64,000 bases of DNA, from positions 1-64,000 of the forward strand of contig JACPYV010000010.1 of the NCBI GenBank assembly GCA_016195825.1, read 5' to 3'. The DNA comes from Burkholderiales bacterium. GTDB lineage: Bacteria > Pseudomonadota > Gammaproteobacteria > Burkholderiales > Burkholderiaceae_C. This document shows, one piece after another, positions 8,589 through 17,963 of this stretch; the stretch's first letter is position 1, and every line of letters begins with the position of its first letter. Both the position numbers and the translations under genes were made by a program. Below the pieces are notes generated by a model that saw only the letters and a program-made list of their open reading frames with translations, did no database searches and was not told where the DNA came from.

Positions 8589-10490
8589 CTATTTATGCAG
8601 CAGGGTTTTCACCTGCAAGAGAGCGCCGGGGTCGTCCAGCGTGGTCAGGTCGCCCGGGTCGCGGCCCTCGGCGACGGCCTGCAGGGCGCGGCGCAGCAGC
8701 TTGCCGGAACGGGTCTTGGGCAAGATGCCAACGAAGAGCACACGCGACGGCCGCGCGACGGCGCCGAGCTGCTCGTCGACGCGCTTCATGATCTGCCCCT
8801 CCAGCGCCAACGCCGCCTCCGGCGAGGCCGGCGTCTCGCGCGGCACGGCGAAGGCCAACGCGACCTGGCCCTTGAGCTGGTCAGCCACGCCCACAACGGC
8901 CACCTCGGCCACGGCCGGGTGGCCCGAGATGCACTCCTCAATCTCGCGCGTACCCAGCCGGTGGCCGGCCACGTTGATGACGTCGTCCGTGCGACCCAGG
9001 ATGAAGGTGTAGCCCTGGGCGTCGCGCAGGCCCCAGTCGAAGGTCGAGTAAACGTTGCGGCCCGGCACGCTCTTCCAGTAGGTGTTGACGAAGCGCGCGT
9101 CGTCGCCCCACACCGTCTGCAGCGCGCCCGGCGGCAGCGGGTGCTCGATGACGAGCACGCCCTTCTGGTTGGGCTCGCTCAGCTCGACACCGGAGGTCTC
9201 GTCGAGCAGCTTGACGTCGTAGCCGTACATCGGCACGCCGGGTGAACCGAACCGGGTCGGCACCGCCTCGACACCCGCAATGTGGTGCGCCACCGTGAGC
9301 AGCGGCCAGCCGGTCTCGGTCTGCCAGTAGTTGTCGATGATGGGCACGCCTAAGCCCTCGGCGATCCAGCGCCCCGTGGGCTCATCCAGCGGCTCGCCTG
9401 CCAGGAAGAGCGCGCGCAAGGACGACAAGTCATGACGCTTGAGCAGCGCGGCGTCGTGCTTCTTCAGCACGCGCACGGCCGTCGGTGCGCTGAACATGAC
9501 GGTCACGCGGTACTTCTCGACCAGACTCCACAGCACGGCCGCATCGGGCTGCACCGGCGTGCCCTCGAACATCAGCGTCGCCATGCCGGCGATCAGCGGG
9601 CCGTACACGATGTAGCTGTGGCCCACCACCCAGCCGATGTCGCTGGTGGAGAAATAGGTCTCGCCGGCCTTGCCGCCGAAGATCCAGTCCATGCTGGTGG
9701 CCAGGGCCACCGCGTAGCCGCCCACGTCGCGCTGCACGCCCTTGGGTGTGCCCGTCGTGCCGCTGGTGTACAGCGTGTAGCTGGGCGTGTTGGACTCCAG
9801 CCAGGCGCAGGGCACGCGGGCGCTGTCGTGCTGGCGGCGCAGCGTGGCGTAGTCCAGGTCACGGCCGACGACGCGCTCGAAGGGCACGAGGCCGCGGTCC
9901 ACCATCAGCACGCCGGTGGGCTTGTGCGCCGACAACGCGATGGCCTCGTCCAGCAGCGGCTTGTAGGCGATGCGCTTGCCCGCGCGGCTGCCCGCGTCGG
10001 TGCTGACGATGAGCTTGGGCGCCGCGTCATCGATGCGGCTGGCCAGGCTGACGGAAGCAAAGCCGCCGAACACGACCGAGTGGATGGCACCGATGCGCGC
10101 GCAGGCCAGCATCGCGAACGCAGCCTCGGGGACCATGGGCATGTAGATCAGCACGCGGTCGCCCTGCCCCACGCCTTGCGCCAGCAGGATGGCGGCCATC
10201 GCCTCCACCTCCGCCTGCAACTGCGCAAAGCTGTAGATCTTCTCCTGCCCTACCTCGGTGGACACCCAGATCAGCGCCTGATCCTCGGGCCGCGTGGCGG
10301 CGTGGCGGTCCACCGCGTTGTGGCACAGGTTGGTCGTGCCGCCGACGAACCAGCGCGCGAACGGCGGCCGGCTGGCGTCGCAGACCTGCTGAGGCGGGGT
10401 CTGCCAATCGATGCGCTTGGCCTGCTCGGCCCAGAAGCTGTCACGCTCGGTCAGCGAGCGTCGGTGGAAGTCGGCGTAGGTCTGAGTCAT
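8589..10490 (-). CDS. prpE: Propionate-CoA ligase
   Basis: Acyl-adenylate-forming enzyme of about 633 aa that activates propionate (and related short acids) to propionyl-CoA. The P-loop-like adenylation motif YTSGTTGTPKGVQRD is clear, as is the PrpE-style sequence DVGGYAVALATSMDWIFG. The A8 hinge region (TFDWGLRDAQGYTFILGRTDDVINVAGHRLGT) and the C-terminal catalytic Lys region (LPKTRSGKLLRR) are both present. I choose the ATG at 10490 (MTQTYADFHRR); the ORF track start at 10580 adds 30 residues unlike the family. No prpB/prpC lies nearby, so the gene is an isolated unit, as often seen in Burkholderiales. Confidence 0.93.
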   Translation of the reverse strand: MTQTYADFHRRSLTERDSFWAEQAKRIDWQTPPQQVCDASRPPFARWFVGGTTNLCHNAVDRHAATRPEDQALIWVSTEVGQEKIYSFAQLQAEVEAMAAILLAQGVGQGDRVLIYMPMVPEAAFAMLACARIGAIHSVVFGGFASVSLASRIDDAAPKLIVSTDAGSRAGKRIAYKPLLDEAIALSAHKPTGVLMVDRGLVPFERVVGRDLDYATLRRQHDSARVPCAWLESNTPSYTLYTSGTTGTPKGVQRDVGGYAVALATSMDWIFGGKAGETYFSTSDIGWVVGHSYIVYGPLIAGMATLMFEGTPVQPDAAVLWSLVEKYRVTVMFSAPTAVRVLKKHDAALLKRHDLSSLRALFLAGEPLDEPTGRWIAEGLGVPIIDNYWQTETGWPLLTVAHHIAGVEAVPTRFGSPGVPMYGYDVKLLDETSGVELSEPNQKGVLVIEHPLPPGALQTVWGDDARFVNTYWKSVPGRNVYSTFDWGLRDAQGYTFILGRTDDVINVAGHRLGTREIEECISGHPAVAEVAVVGVADQLKGQVALAFAVPRETPASPEAALALEGQIMKRVDEQLGAVARPSRVLFVGILPKTRSGKLLRRALQAVAEGRDPGDLTTLDDPGALLQVKTLLHK

Positions 10491-10624
10491 GCGCCCAGTG
10501 TGGGCTGCAGGCACTGACGGCAGTCTGACCCGTGTTGCGTGACAGAATTCAGGGTTTTCACTGGGTTCGCTGTCGACCAAGGCGGGGTTTGCCCTGAAAA
10601 TAGCCTGCTTTATGTCCGCTTTGA

Positions 10625-10653
10625 TTGACGGTGCCGGGTGGCTTGCCTACCCT
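10625..10653 (+). promoter_or_regulatory. Candidate sigma-70 promoter for the C40 peptidase
   Basis: TTGACG at 10625-10630 and TACCCT at 10648-10653 are separated by 17 nt, placing a start near 10660 and giving a leader of about 58 nt before the ATG at 10718. The -35 is good and the -10 is poor. Confidence 0.35.
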
Positions 10654-10717
10654 CCGCGCCGCTGTCCCGTCTCTGCTATCGCGACCGCCCCGCGGCCCGC
10701 CCCGGTTTCCGTCCTGA

Positions 10718-11449
10718 ATGTTCCTGGTTTCCATTGCCCCGCTGACCCGCATCGCTGCCGCCTGCCTTCTGGCCGCCGGCTGCTGCGCTGCGTACGCGCA
10801 AGGCGTGGCCCAGGCCGCGACGACACCGCCCCCGGGCACGATGACGGGTGCCTATGGGCAGAGCCTGCACCAGCAGCAAGCCGCGGCGGACAAGGCCGCC
10901 GCCCAACCCAACACCAAGCCCGCACAGGCGACCGTCTCGCCGGCCCAAGATGCCGTCAGCCGGTTCCTCAGCGAGCGCGGCCTGCTGAACGGCGCCGAGC
11001 AGAGCGCGCCCTCGCGGCTGCTGAGCAGCGTGCGCGACACGGCCTCCGACCTGGTGCTGTCGGCCATGAACTTCCTGGGCGTGCGCTACACGCGCGGCGG
11101 CAACTCGGTGGAGAACGGCTTCGACTGCAGCGGCTTCACGCGCCACATCTTCGAGATGAGCGTGGGTCTGGTGCTGCCGCGCCGTGCCGACGAGCAAGCC
11201 AAGGACAGCAGTCTGCTGTCCATCCGCCAGGATGAACTCAAGCCCGGCGACCTCGTGTTCTTCAACACGATGAAGCGCACGTTCAGCCACGTGGGTATCT
11301 ACGTCGGCGAAGGCAAGTTCATCCACGCCCCCCGCACCGGCAGCGCAGTGCGCGTCGAGGACATGCGTGACTCCTACTGGGCCAAGCGCTTCACTGGCGC
11401 GCGCCGTGCCGACCTGAAGGCAGCCGCCGAGGGTCCGGTCACGCGCTGA
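10718..11449 (+). CDS. NlpC/P60 (C40) peptidoglycan endopeptidase
   Basis: Exported cell-wall hydrolase of 243 aa, likely cleaving peptide stems of peptidoglycan. After a signal peptide (MFLVSIAPLTRIAAACLLAAGCCAAYAQ) and a low-complexity linker, the C-terminal domain shows the C40 triad. The catalytic Cys is in NGFDCSGFTRHIF, the His is in RTFSHVGIYVGEGKFIHAPR, and the third polar residue follows it. The Cys pair inside the signal region (LLAAGCC) could be a lipobox-like cleavage site, but AYAQ looks like an ordinary signal peptidase I site. It overlaps convergently with the next gene by 11 nt. Confidence 0.9.
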   Translation: MFLVSIAPLTRIAAACLLAAGCCAAYAQGVAQAATTPPPGTMTGAYGQSLHQQQAAADKAAAQPNTKPAQATVSPAQDAVSRFLSERGLLNGAEQSAPSRLLSSVRDTASDLVLSAMNFLGVRYTRGGNSVENGFDCSGFTRHIFEMSVGLVLPRRADEQAKDSSLLSIRQDELKPGDLVFFNTMKRTFSHVGIYVGEGKFIHAPRTGSAVRVEDMRDSYWAKRFTGARRADLKAAAEGPVTR

Positions 11450-11765
11450 CGCCTCCCAGCTCGCGCCACGCCTGGCCGAGCAGTTCCCTGACCCACGCAG
11501 ACCTGGCCCGAGCCAGCGGCAGCTTCACGCCGCAGCGTCTGGCACCCCAGAACAGCGGCTCGACAACGCCCAACTCACGCACGATCCACGCGTCGCGTGC
11601 GTCATCGTCCTGGATGAACACGCGCAACTCGGCGCCGTCGGGCGTCATGGTCGCGAAGATGCGGCCTTTGGCCCCCGGCAGACGGAACGACGTCAGCTCG
11701 TGATGCGGCTTCTCGACTGCGCCGGGCAAGCCCAGGGCGAGTGCTCGGGCCTGTTCCGCATTCAT
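11439..11765 (-). CDS. MmcQ/YjbR-family small protein
   Basis: A 108-aa protein of the MmcQ/YjbR family (cytoplasmic, CyaY/double-wing-like DNA-binding fold; cellular role unclear). Recognisable features are the opening ALALGLPGAVEKPHHELTSFRLPGAKGRIFATM and the closing LLGQAWRELGG. It starts 4 nt after the paaZ stop on the same strand, so it may be the last cistron of the paa transcript, though nothing links its family to phenylacetate. Confidence 0.82.
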   Translation of the reverse strand: MNAEQARALALGLPGAVEKPHHELTSFRLPGAKGRIFATMTPDGAELRVFIQDDDARDAWIVRELGVVEPLFWGARRCGVKLPLARARSAWVRELLGQAWRELGGVSA

Positions 11766-11769
11766 CGCT

Positions 11770-13786
11770 TCAACCTGCGATGCGCTTGGCCACCAGTGTC
11801 AGGATCTCATAGCTCGCGCACAGCTCGCCACGCTGGTTGGTCACGGCCACATCCCAGCCGATGACGCCTTGCGCCGGCTGGTCGTCACGCGGCGGCCGGT
11901 CGATCTTGCGCTTGGCAGTCAGCCGCGCCTGGATGGTGTCGCCGATGGCCACGGGCGTGACGAAGCGCAGGTTCTCCAGCCCATAGTTGGCCAGCACAGG
12001 GCCGGGCGCCGGGCTGACGAACAGGCCCGCAGCGGCCGACAGCACGAAGTAGCCGTGGGCGATACGCCGGCCGAACGGCGATTCCTTGGCTGCGACTTCA
12101 TCGAAGTGCATGTAGAAGTAGTCGCCCGACAGGCCACCGAAGGCGACGATGTCGGCCTCGCCCACCGTGCGGCGGTGGGTCAGCAAACTCATACCAACCT
12201 CGACGTCCTCGAAGTAACGGCGGAAGGGGTGGATGTCACTTTCCGTGACGACGCCACCGCGCTGGTACTCACCGGTGACGGCGCTCATCATCGTGGGCGA
12301 GCCCTGCACGGCGCAGCGCTGCAGGTAGTGCTTGACGGCGCGCAGGCCGCCCAGCTCCTCGCCCCCGCCCGCGCGGCCGGGGCCGCCGTGCTTGAGCTTG
12401 GGCAGCGGCGAGCCGTGGCCGGTGTTCTCCAGCGCGGCCTCGCGATCCAGCACCAGCATGCGGCCATGCCAGGCGGCGAAGGTGGGCACGGCTTGCGCGG
12501 CCAGGGCCGGCGTCTTGGTGCAGACGGTGCCAACAAGGCTGCCGCGGCCCATCGTGGCCAGGTGCAAAGCCTCCTCGAAGTCGCCGTAGGGCAACAACGT
12601 CGTCACCGGGCCGAAGGCTTCCAGGTGATGCGCGTCACTGGCCGCCGCGTCGCGCGCCAGCAGCAACGTAGGCGCAAAGAAGGCACCGTCGCCGACGCCC
12701 TCGCCCTTGGGCGCAAAGCCATCGCGCTCGGACAGAAGCAGCTCGCAGTTCTTCGCGAGCTGCGCCACGCGCTCTGCCACGTCGGCCTGCTGGGCCTTGC
12801 TGGCCAGCGCGCCCATGCGCACGCCTTCGACGGCGGGGTCGCCCACCACCGTCTTGGACAGCCGCGCCTTGAGCGCCGTGGCAACCGCATCGACGAGATT
12901 GGCGGGCACGATGGTGCGGCGGATGGCCGTGCACTTCTGGCCGGCCTTGGCCGTCATCTCTCGCGCCACTTCCTTGACGAAGAGGTCGAACTCCGGGTCG
13001 TCAGGCGTCACGTCGGGCGCGAGAATGGCGCAGTTCAGGCTGTCGGCCTCGGCGTTGAAGGGGATGCTCTTCTTCAGTAGGTTGGGGTGGGCCTTCAGCA
13101 TCAGCGCGGTGTCGGCGCTGCCCGTGAAGGTGACCACGTCGGCCTCGTCCATACGCTCGAACAGGTCGCCCGTGCCGCCGATGATGAGTTGCAGCGCGCC
13201 CGCGGGCACCAGGCCCGAGTCGACGACCATGCGCACGCAAGCCTCGGCGACATAACTCGTGGCCGTCGCCGGCTTGACCAGGCAGGGCATGCCCGCCAGG
13301 AAGCTAGGGGCGAACTTCTCCAGCATCCCCCACATCGGGAAATTGAAGGCGTTGATGTGCAGGGCCACGCCACGCTTGGGCACCATCACATGGCTGCCGA
13401 TGAAGTGGTTGTTGGCGCCCAGTCGCATCGGTGGGCCTTCATGCAGCACGTTGCTGCTGGGCAGGTCCTTGCATGCCGCCTTCAATGTCAATCCACGAGT
13501 CACTGCGCGTCGCCCCCGTGTGGGCGCTGATCGCGTACAGCTCTTCCTTGCGCTCCATCAGGTAGCCGGCCAGCGCCTTCAACACGCGGGCCCGGTCCTG
13601 GAAGTGGGTGCGCAGCAGGCCGGGCAAGGCTGTGCCGCGCGCAAAGGCCATCGCCTCGGCGAAGTCCAGGCCCTCTTCGTGGGTGTGCGCCACGACGCGG
13701 CCGTTGATCGCACTGGTCAGCGGCTTGGCTGCGGCTGCACCGATCCAGCGGCCGGCGATGTAACTCTGGAGCGTGGGAACTGCCAT
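11770..13786 (-). pseudogene. paaZ: paaZ, ring-opening bifunctional protein, frameshifted by an internal deletion
   Basis: PaaZ normally hydrolyses the oxepin-CoA ring (C-terminal MaoC-like hydratase) and oxidises the aldehyde (N-terminal aldehyde dehydrogenase). The N-terminal piece (13439-13786 frame) reads SYIAGRWIGAAAAKPL to SDSWIDIEGGM. The rest (11770-13503 frame) resumes at DLPSSNVLHEGPP and continues through GVALHINAFNFPMWGMLEKF, the ALDH Cys in AGQKCTAIRR, and the hydratase (VGEADIVAFGGLSGDYFYMHFD, FGRRIAHGYFVLSAA). The segment expected between IEGG and RRELP (about a dozen residues, normally GTLFAYASxGRR-like) is missing and the frame shifts near 13465-13476. The lesion is a non-multiple-of-three deletion. 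Either the gene is dead or the sequence has an error; a restarted C-terminal hydratase could still be made. Confidence 0.85.
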
Positions 13787-13872
13787 CTCTCAATCCTTTG
13801 GGCCGCGCGGTGAGCCGGCCGATCGACAGGCAGCCCCGATAGGGGCGGCCACATGGGCGTGCATCGCCGCGT

Positions 13873-15018
13873 TTACTTGATCAGCTTCCAGGCACCGTTC
13901 TCGATGGTCACCATCACGCGGGCACGCTGGTCCAGGCCCAGATGGTCGCCGGCCGACATGTTGAACACGCCATGCGCACCGGCCACGTTTTTCACGTTCT
14001 CCAGCGCGTCACGAAGGGCCGCGCGGAAGGCGGGCGTGCCGGGCTGTGCCTTCTTCAGTGCCTCGGGTGCGGCAGCGGCCAGCAGCAGGCCGGCGTCCCA
14101 GGCATGGCCGCCGAAGGTGGACACGCTGCCCTTGCCGTGCGCGGCCTCGTACTTGGCAATGTAGTCCTGCGCGCTCTTCTTGACCGGGTGGTCTGCCGGC
14201 AGTTGGGCCGCGACCAGCACCGGGCCGGCGGGCAGCAGCGTGCCTTCGACGTCCTTGCCGCCCACGCGCAGGAAGTCGTTGTTCGCGATGCCGTGCGTCT
14301 GGTAGATCTTGCCGGCGTAGCCGCGCTCCTTCAGCGCCTTCTGCGGCAGCGCGGCGGGTGTGCCGGAGCCTGCAATCAGGATGGCGTCGGGCCTGGCTGC
14401 CACGAGCTTGAGCACCTGGCCGGTGACGGACGTGTCCGTGCGGTTGTAGCGCTCGGTCGCCACGATGTTGAGCTTCTTGGTCGCAGCGATCTTGTTGAAC
14501 TCGCCCCACCAGCCCTCGCCGTAGGCGTCGGCAAAGCCGATGAAGGCGGCCGTCTTCACACCGTTGTCGACCATGTGGGTCACGATGGCCAGGGCCATCA
14601 TGATGTCGTTCTGCGGCGTCTTGAAGACCCACTTCTTCTTCGCGTCGATGGGCTCAACGATGCGGGCGGAGGCTGCCATCGAGATCATCGGCGTGCCCGA
14701 CTCGGACACCGCATCGATCATCGCCAGCGAGTTGGGCGTGACGGTGGAGCCGATGACGATGTCGACCTTGTTCTCGGTGATGAACTTGCGCGTGTTGGCC
14801 ACCGCAGTCGTCGTGTCGGAAGCGTCGTCCAGCACGATGTAGTTGACCTTCTGGCCACCCAGGGTCGTGGGCATCAGCGCAACGGTGTTCTTCTCGGGGA
14901 TGCCGAGCGAGGCGGCCGGGCCGGTGGCGGACAGCGTGACACCGACATTGATGTCGGCGTGGGCCGCCAGACTCAGCGTGGCGGCCAGGGCCAGGGCGAG
15001 TTGCTTGAATGGCTTCAT
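13873..15018 (-). CDS. Branched-chain amino acid-type ABC transporter substrate-binding protein
   Basis: Periplasmic binding protein of 381 aa (Peripla_BP_6/LivK class). The signal peptide MKPFKQLALALAATLSLAAHA is followed by DINVGVTLSATGPAASLGIPEKN, the typical start of this fold. It continues with DIVIGSTVTPNSLAMIDAVSESGTPMISMAAS and TAAFIGFADAYGEGWW. I use the ATG at 15018, which has a good Shine-Dalgarno (GGAG about 8 nt upstream); the track start at 15249 is inside the regulator. Lying between the paa regulator and paaZ, it probably helps capture phenylacetate or a precursor, as in other Burkholderiales paa clusters. No permease or ATPase genes are adjacent. Confidence 0.9.
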   Translation of the reverse strand: MKPFKQLALALAATLSLAAHADINVGVTLSATGPAASLGIPEKNTVALMPTTLGGQKVNYIVLDDASDTTTAVANTRKFITENKVDIVIGSTVTPNSLAMIDAVSESGTPMISMAASARIVEPIDAKKKWVFKTPQNDIMMALAIVTHMVDNGVKTAAFIGFADAYGEGWWGEFNKIAATKKLNIVATERYNRTDTSVTGQVLKLVAARPDAILIAGSGTPAALPQKALKERGYAGKIYQTHGIANNDFLRVGGKDVEGTLLPAGPVLVAAQLPADHPVKKSAQDYIAKYEAAHGKGSVSTFGGHAWDAGLLLAAAAPEALKKAQPGTPAFRAALRDALENVKNVAGAHGVFNMSAGDHLGLDQRARVMVTIENGAWKLIK

Positions 15019-15047
15019 GAGTGCGTCTCCTCGGGGTGTCATCGGGG

Positions 15048-15665
15048 TTATTGGATGAGGGCGGGCTGGCGCAGCTGGACCGCGCCGAGTCCGCCGAAGA
15101 ACAGATCGCTGACCAGGGCCGCGAGCGCGTCGTGAGACAGCTCGCCATCCGGGCGCAGCCAGGTGAACGTCCAGTTGATCATGCCAAAGAGCAGCATGGT
15201 CAAGGGCTTGTGCAGCTTGGCGTCGCGCAGCTCGGGCCGCACACGACACAGCGCCATGGCGAATTCGCTGACGACACGACGCTCCACATCCAGCAGCCGC
15301 TCGCGCTCGGCGTCAGCCAGGAACTTGATGTCGCTGGTCAGCACGCGGTGCTGGTCCTGGGCGTCGGCATAGGCGCGGGTGAAACGCTCGATGAGGGCGC
15401 GCAGCTGGGCGTCGGGCTCCAGTTGGCGGCTCTTGACCTCGTCCACCAACGCCAGCAGTGCGTGCACATGGCTATCGCAGATCTGCGCGAGCAGCTCCTG
15501 CTTGTCCTGAAAGTAGTGGTACAGCGTCGGCTTGGCCACGCCGCAAGCCTCGGCGACCTGATTCATGGATGTGGCGCTGAAGCCCTGGCTCGCGAACAGC
15601 CGTGCGGCAGCAGCAAGGATGTCCTCGCGTTGGGCTTCGAAGCCGGGAGCTCTTTTTCTTGCCAT
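15048..15665 (-). CDS. TetR-family regulator, probable PaaR-type repressor
   Basis: A 205-aa TetR-family DNA-binding regulator. The N-terminal helix-turn-helix reads FASQGFSATSMNQVAEACGVAKPTLYHYFQDKQELLAQI. The C-terminal ligand domain is variable, as usual. The start is the ATG at 15665, overlapping the paaE stop as TGATG; the track begins one codon earlier at TTG. Being inside the paa operon, and with a perfect TetR-like palindrome over the predicted paaG promoter, it is the likely phenylacetyl-CoA-responsive repressor of the operon. That assignment is inference from context. Confidence 0.88.
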   Translation of the reverse strand: MARKRAPGFEAQREDILAAAARLFASQGFSATSMNQVAEACGVAKPTLYHYFQDKQELLAQICDSHVHALLALVDEVKSRQLEPDAQLRALIERFTRAYADAQDQHRVLTSDIKFLADAERERLLDVERRVVSEFAMALCRVRPELRDAKLHKPLTMLLFGMINWTFTWLRPDGELSHDALAALVSDLFFGGLGAVQLRQPALIQ

Positions 15666-16726
15666 CAACGTTCGTCGAAGGAGATGACGACCCGCTCGGT
15701 GAGCGGATGCGCCTGGCAGCTGAGGATGAAGCCCGCGGCGACCTCGGCCTTGTCCAGCGCAAAGTTCTTGTCCATGCGCACCTGACCCTCGATGAGCTTA
15801 CAGCGGCATGTGGAGCAGACGCCGCTCTTGCAAGAGAACGGCACATCCATGCCTTCACGGGCGGCAGCGTCCAGCAGGCTAGGGTCGGTGGACAGGAAGT
15901 TGATCTCGCGCGACAGGCCGTCACGGATCACCGTGACGCGCGCCTCGGGCGCGTCACCCGGCTTGACTTCGTGCGGCGCCGGCTTGCCGGCCAGCGTCTC
16001 AGGCGTGCCGAAACGCTCGATATGGATGCGCTCGGCCGGCACGCCATGGCCCAGCAGCGCGGCCTCGGCGGCATCGTTCATCTCGAAGGGACCGCAGACG
16101 AACACCTCGTCCATGCTCGTCGCCGGCACCGGGCCGGCCAGGAAGGCGCTGAGCTTGCCGGCGTCCAGCCGGCCGCCGTAAAGCGGCGCATCGACCACCT
16201 CACGGCTGAAGATCATGTGCAGCGACAGCCGCGTCATGAAGCGGTTCTTCAGGTCTTCGAGTTCTTCCTTGAACATCGTCGACGCGGTGCGGCGGTTCGA
16301 ATAGATCAGCGTCGCGCGGGCGCCAGGCTCGCGCTCCAGCAGCGCGGTCATGATGGCGATGATGGGCGTGATGCCCGAACCGCCGGCGATGAACAGCACA
16401 TGGCGGCCGTCGCCTCGCGCTGCCGGCATGACGAAGCGGCCCTGCGGCGGGTAGGACTCGATGACGTCGCCCGGCTTCAGCTGTTCATGCACCCAGCTGG
16501 AGAACGCGCCGCCGTCGACGCGGCGGATGCCGACGCGCAGCTGGCTGTCGGAGCAGATGGAGTAGCTGCGGCGAAGCTCCTGGCCACCGATGTTCGCGCG
16601 CAGCGTCAGGTACTGACCAGGCTCGAAGCCGAAGCTATCGGGCGGCGCCTCGAAGCCGACGACCATCGCGTCGTCGGTGTCGCGCTCGACCGAGGTCACG
16701 CGCAGGGGGTGGAAGTGGAGTGCCAT
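15665..16726 (-). CDS. paaE: Phenylacetyl-CoA epoxidase reductase subunit
   Basis: NAD(P)H:flavin/iron-sulfur reductase of 353 aa that feeds electrons to the PaaABCD oxygenase. An FAD-binding domain comes first (GFEPGQYLTLRANIGGQELRRSYSICS), then an NAD-binding domain (HVLFIAGGSGITPIIAIM). A C-terminal plant-type [2Fe-2S] domain follows, with CKSGVCSTCRCKLIEG and the fourth Cys in FILSCQAHP. I use the ATG at 16726 (MALHFHPLRV); the track version starts upstream within paaD. It lies 8 nt downstream of paaD and its stop overlaps the regulator start. Confidence 0.95.
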   Translation of the reverse strand: MALHFHPLRVTSVERDTDDAMVVGFEAPPDSFGFEPGQYLTLRANIGGQELRRSYSICSDSQLRVGIRRVDGGAFSSWVHEQLKPGDVIESYPPQGRFVMPAARGDGRHVLFIAGGSGITPIIAIMTALLEREPGARATLIYSNRRTASTMFKEELEDLKNRFMTRLSLHMIFSREVVDAPLYGGRLDAGKLSAFLAGPVPATSMDEVFVCGPFEMNDAAEAALLGHGVPAERIHIERFGTPETLAGKPAPHEVKPGDAPEARVTVIRDGLSREINFLSTDPSLLDAAAREGMDVPFSCKSGVCSTCRCKLIEGQVRMDKNFALDKAEVAAGFILSCQAHPLTERVVISFDER

Positions 16727-16734
16727 CGTCTCGA

Positions 16735-17202
16735 TCAGATCGGCTTGAAGTATTCGAAGGGTTCCAGGCACTCGATGCAGCGCCACGTGGACTTGCATGC
16801 GGTGGAACCGAAGCGGGAGAGCTGCTGCGTGCTGGTACTGTCGCAGCGCGGGCAGCGCAGCCGCGGCACCACGCGTATCGCCTGCTCGCCGCTGCACTGC
16901 GGCGGCACGATGCCGTACTGCTGCAGCTTTTCGCGGCCCTCGGGCGTGATCCAGTCCGTGCTCCAGGCGGGCGCTCGCTGCATCGTGACCGTCACGTCAC
17001 CGAACTCCGCCAGCGCCGCACGCACGTCGTCGGCGATCAGTTCGGTGGCGGGACAGCCGCTGTAGGTCGGCGTCAGCACCACCTCGACGCCCGACGCCGT
17101 CTCGCGCAGGTCGCGCACGATGCCGAGCTCCACCAGGCTGACCGCCGGAATCTCGGGGTCAGGCACGGCGGCGAGCTTGGCCCGGGCGATTGCGAGATTC
17201 AC
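16735..17202 (-). CDS. paaD: Phenylacetyl-CoA epoxidase assembly protein
   Basis: Small protein of about 155 aa with an N-terminal MIP18/DUF59 domain (VPDPEIPAVSLVELGIVRDL, TPTYSGCPATELI) and a C-terminal zinc-ribbon-like pair of CxxC motifs (CPRCDS, CIEC). The family helps mature the metal centre of the PaaABC epoxidase. The best start is a GTG overlapping the paaC stop (GTGA) at 17202; no ATG fits. The ORF track extends it into paaC. Confidence 0.92.
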   Translation of the reverse strand: MNLAIARAKLAAVPDPEIPAVSLVELGIVRDLRETASGVEVVLTPTYSGCPATELIADDVRAALAEFGDVTVTMQRAPAWSTDWITPEGREKLQQYGIVPPQCSGEQAIRVVPRLRCPRCDSTSTQQLSRFGSTACKSTWRCIECLEPFEYFKPI

Positions 17203-17963
17203 CACACGCCTCCGGGGTAGCTGCGCTGCAGGTACTGCATCGTCGCCAGGAGGTGGCCCATGTGCTCGCTGTGGATGCCGTCCATGCCGCGCGGCTGCAT
17301 CGCGCTGTCGCGCGGCAGCTTGAGCGTAGCTTCCTGCATCAACGTGGCCCAGCGGGCGCGCCATTCAGGCTCCAGCTCGCTCCACGCAGGGCCGACGCCA
17401 TCAACGCCGTCGACCGCAAACAGTTCGTTGAAGTAGGGCCACAGCACGTTCAGCGCGGATTGCATGCGTGCCTGCGATTCCGGAGTGCCATCGCCCAGGC
17501 GAGCGACCCAGTCGTTGCTGTGCTGGCGGTGGTAGCGCACTTCCTTCAGGGACTTGGCAGCGATGCCGGCCAGCTCGGTGTCCAGACTGGACTGCAGGCG
17601 CTCGTACAGCAGCTCCAGCCACAGGGCCACCGCTGCATTGCGCAAAATGGTCAGGGCGAAGTCCCGCCCGCCGCCGCCATCGCTGGGGCTGGCCGCCGCG
17701 TTGGGCAACTCGACCAGAATGATGTTGCGGTAGTCGCGCTCCTCGCGCAGGAAGGCGAGCTGGTCTTCATCGCGGCCGGCGCCTTCGAGCTGGCCGGCAT
17801 GGGTCAGCAGCGCACGCGCCTGGCCGAGCAGGTCCAGCGCGATGTTGGACAGCGCCAGGTCCTCCTCCAGCACCGGCGCGTGGCCGGCCCATTCGGACAG
17901 CCGCTGGCTGTGGATGAGACAGGTGTCCGCCAGGCGCAGGACATAGGTGGTCTTGGCGTCCAT
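17199..17963 (-). CDS. paaC: Phenylacetyl-CoA epoxidase structural subunit
   Basis: A 254-aa ferritin-like subunit that pairs with PaaA in the 1,2-phenylacetyl-CoA epoxidase. It shows the family pattern LADTCLIHSQRLSEWAGHAPVLEEDLALSNIALDLLGQAR, then DQLAFLREERDYRNIILVELPN and EVRYHRQHSNDWVARLGDGT. The start is the ATG at 17963, sharing its A with the paaB TGA (TGATG); the track starts one GTG codon upstream. The tight overlaps on both sides fit stoichiometric co-translation. Confidence 0.95.
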   Translation of the reverse strand: MDAKTTYVLRLADTCLIHSQRLSEWAGHAPVLEEDLALSNIALDLLGQARALLTHAGQLEGAGRDEDQLAFLREERDYRNIILVELPNAAASPSDGGGGRDFALTILRNAAVALWLELLYERLQSSLDTELAGIAAKSLKEVRYHRQHSNDWVARLGDGTPESQARMQSALNVLWPYFNELFAVDGVDGVGPAWSELEPEWRARWATLMQEATLKLPRDSAMQPRGMDGIHSEHMGHLLATMQYLQRSYPGGVW

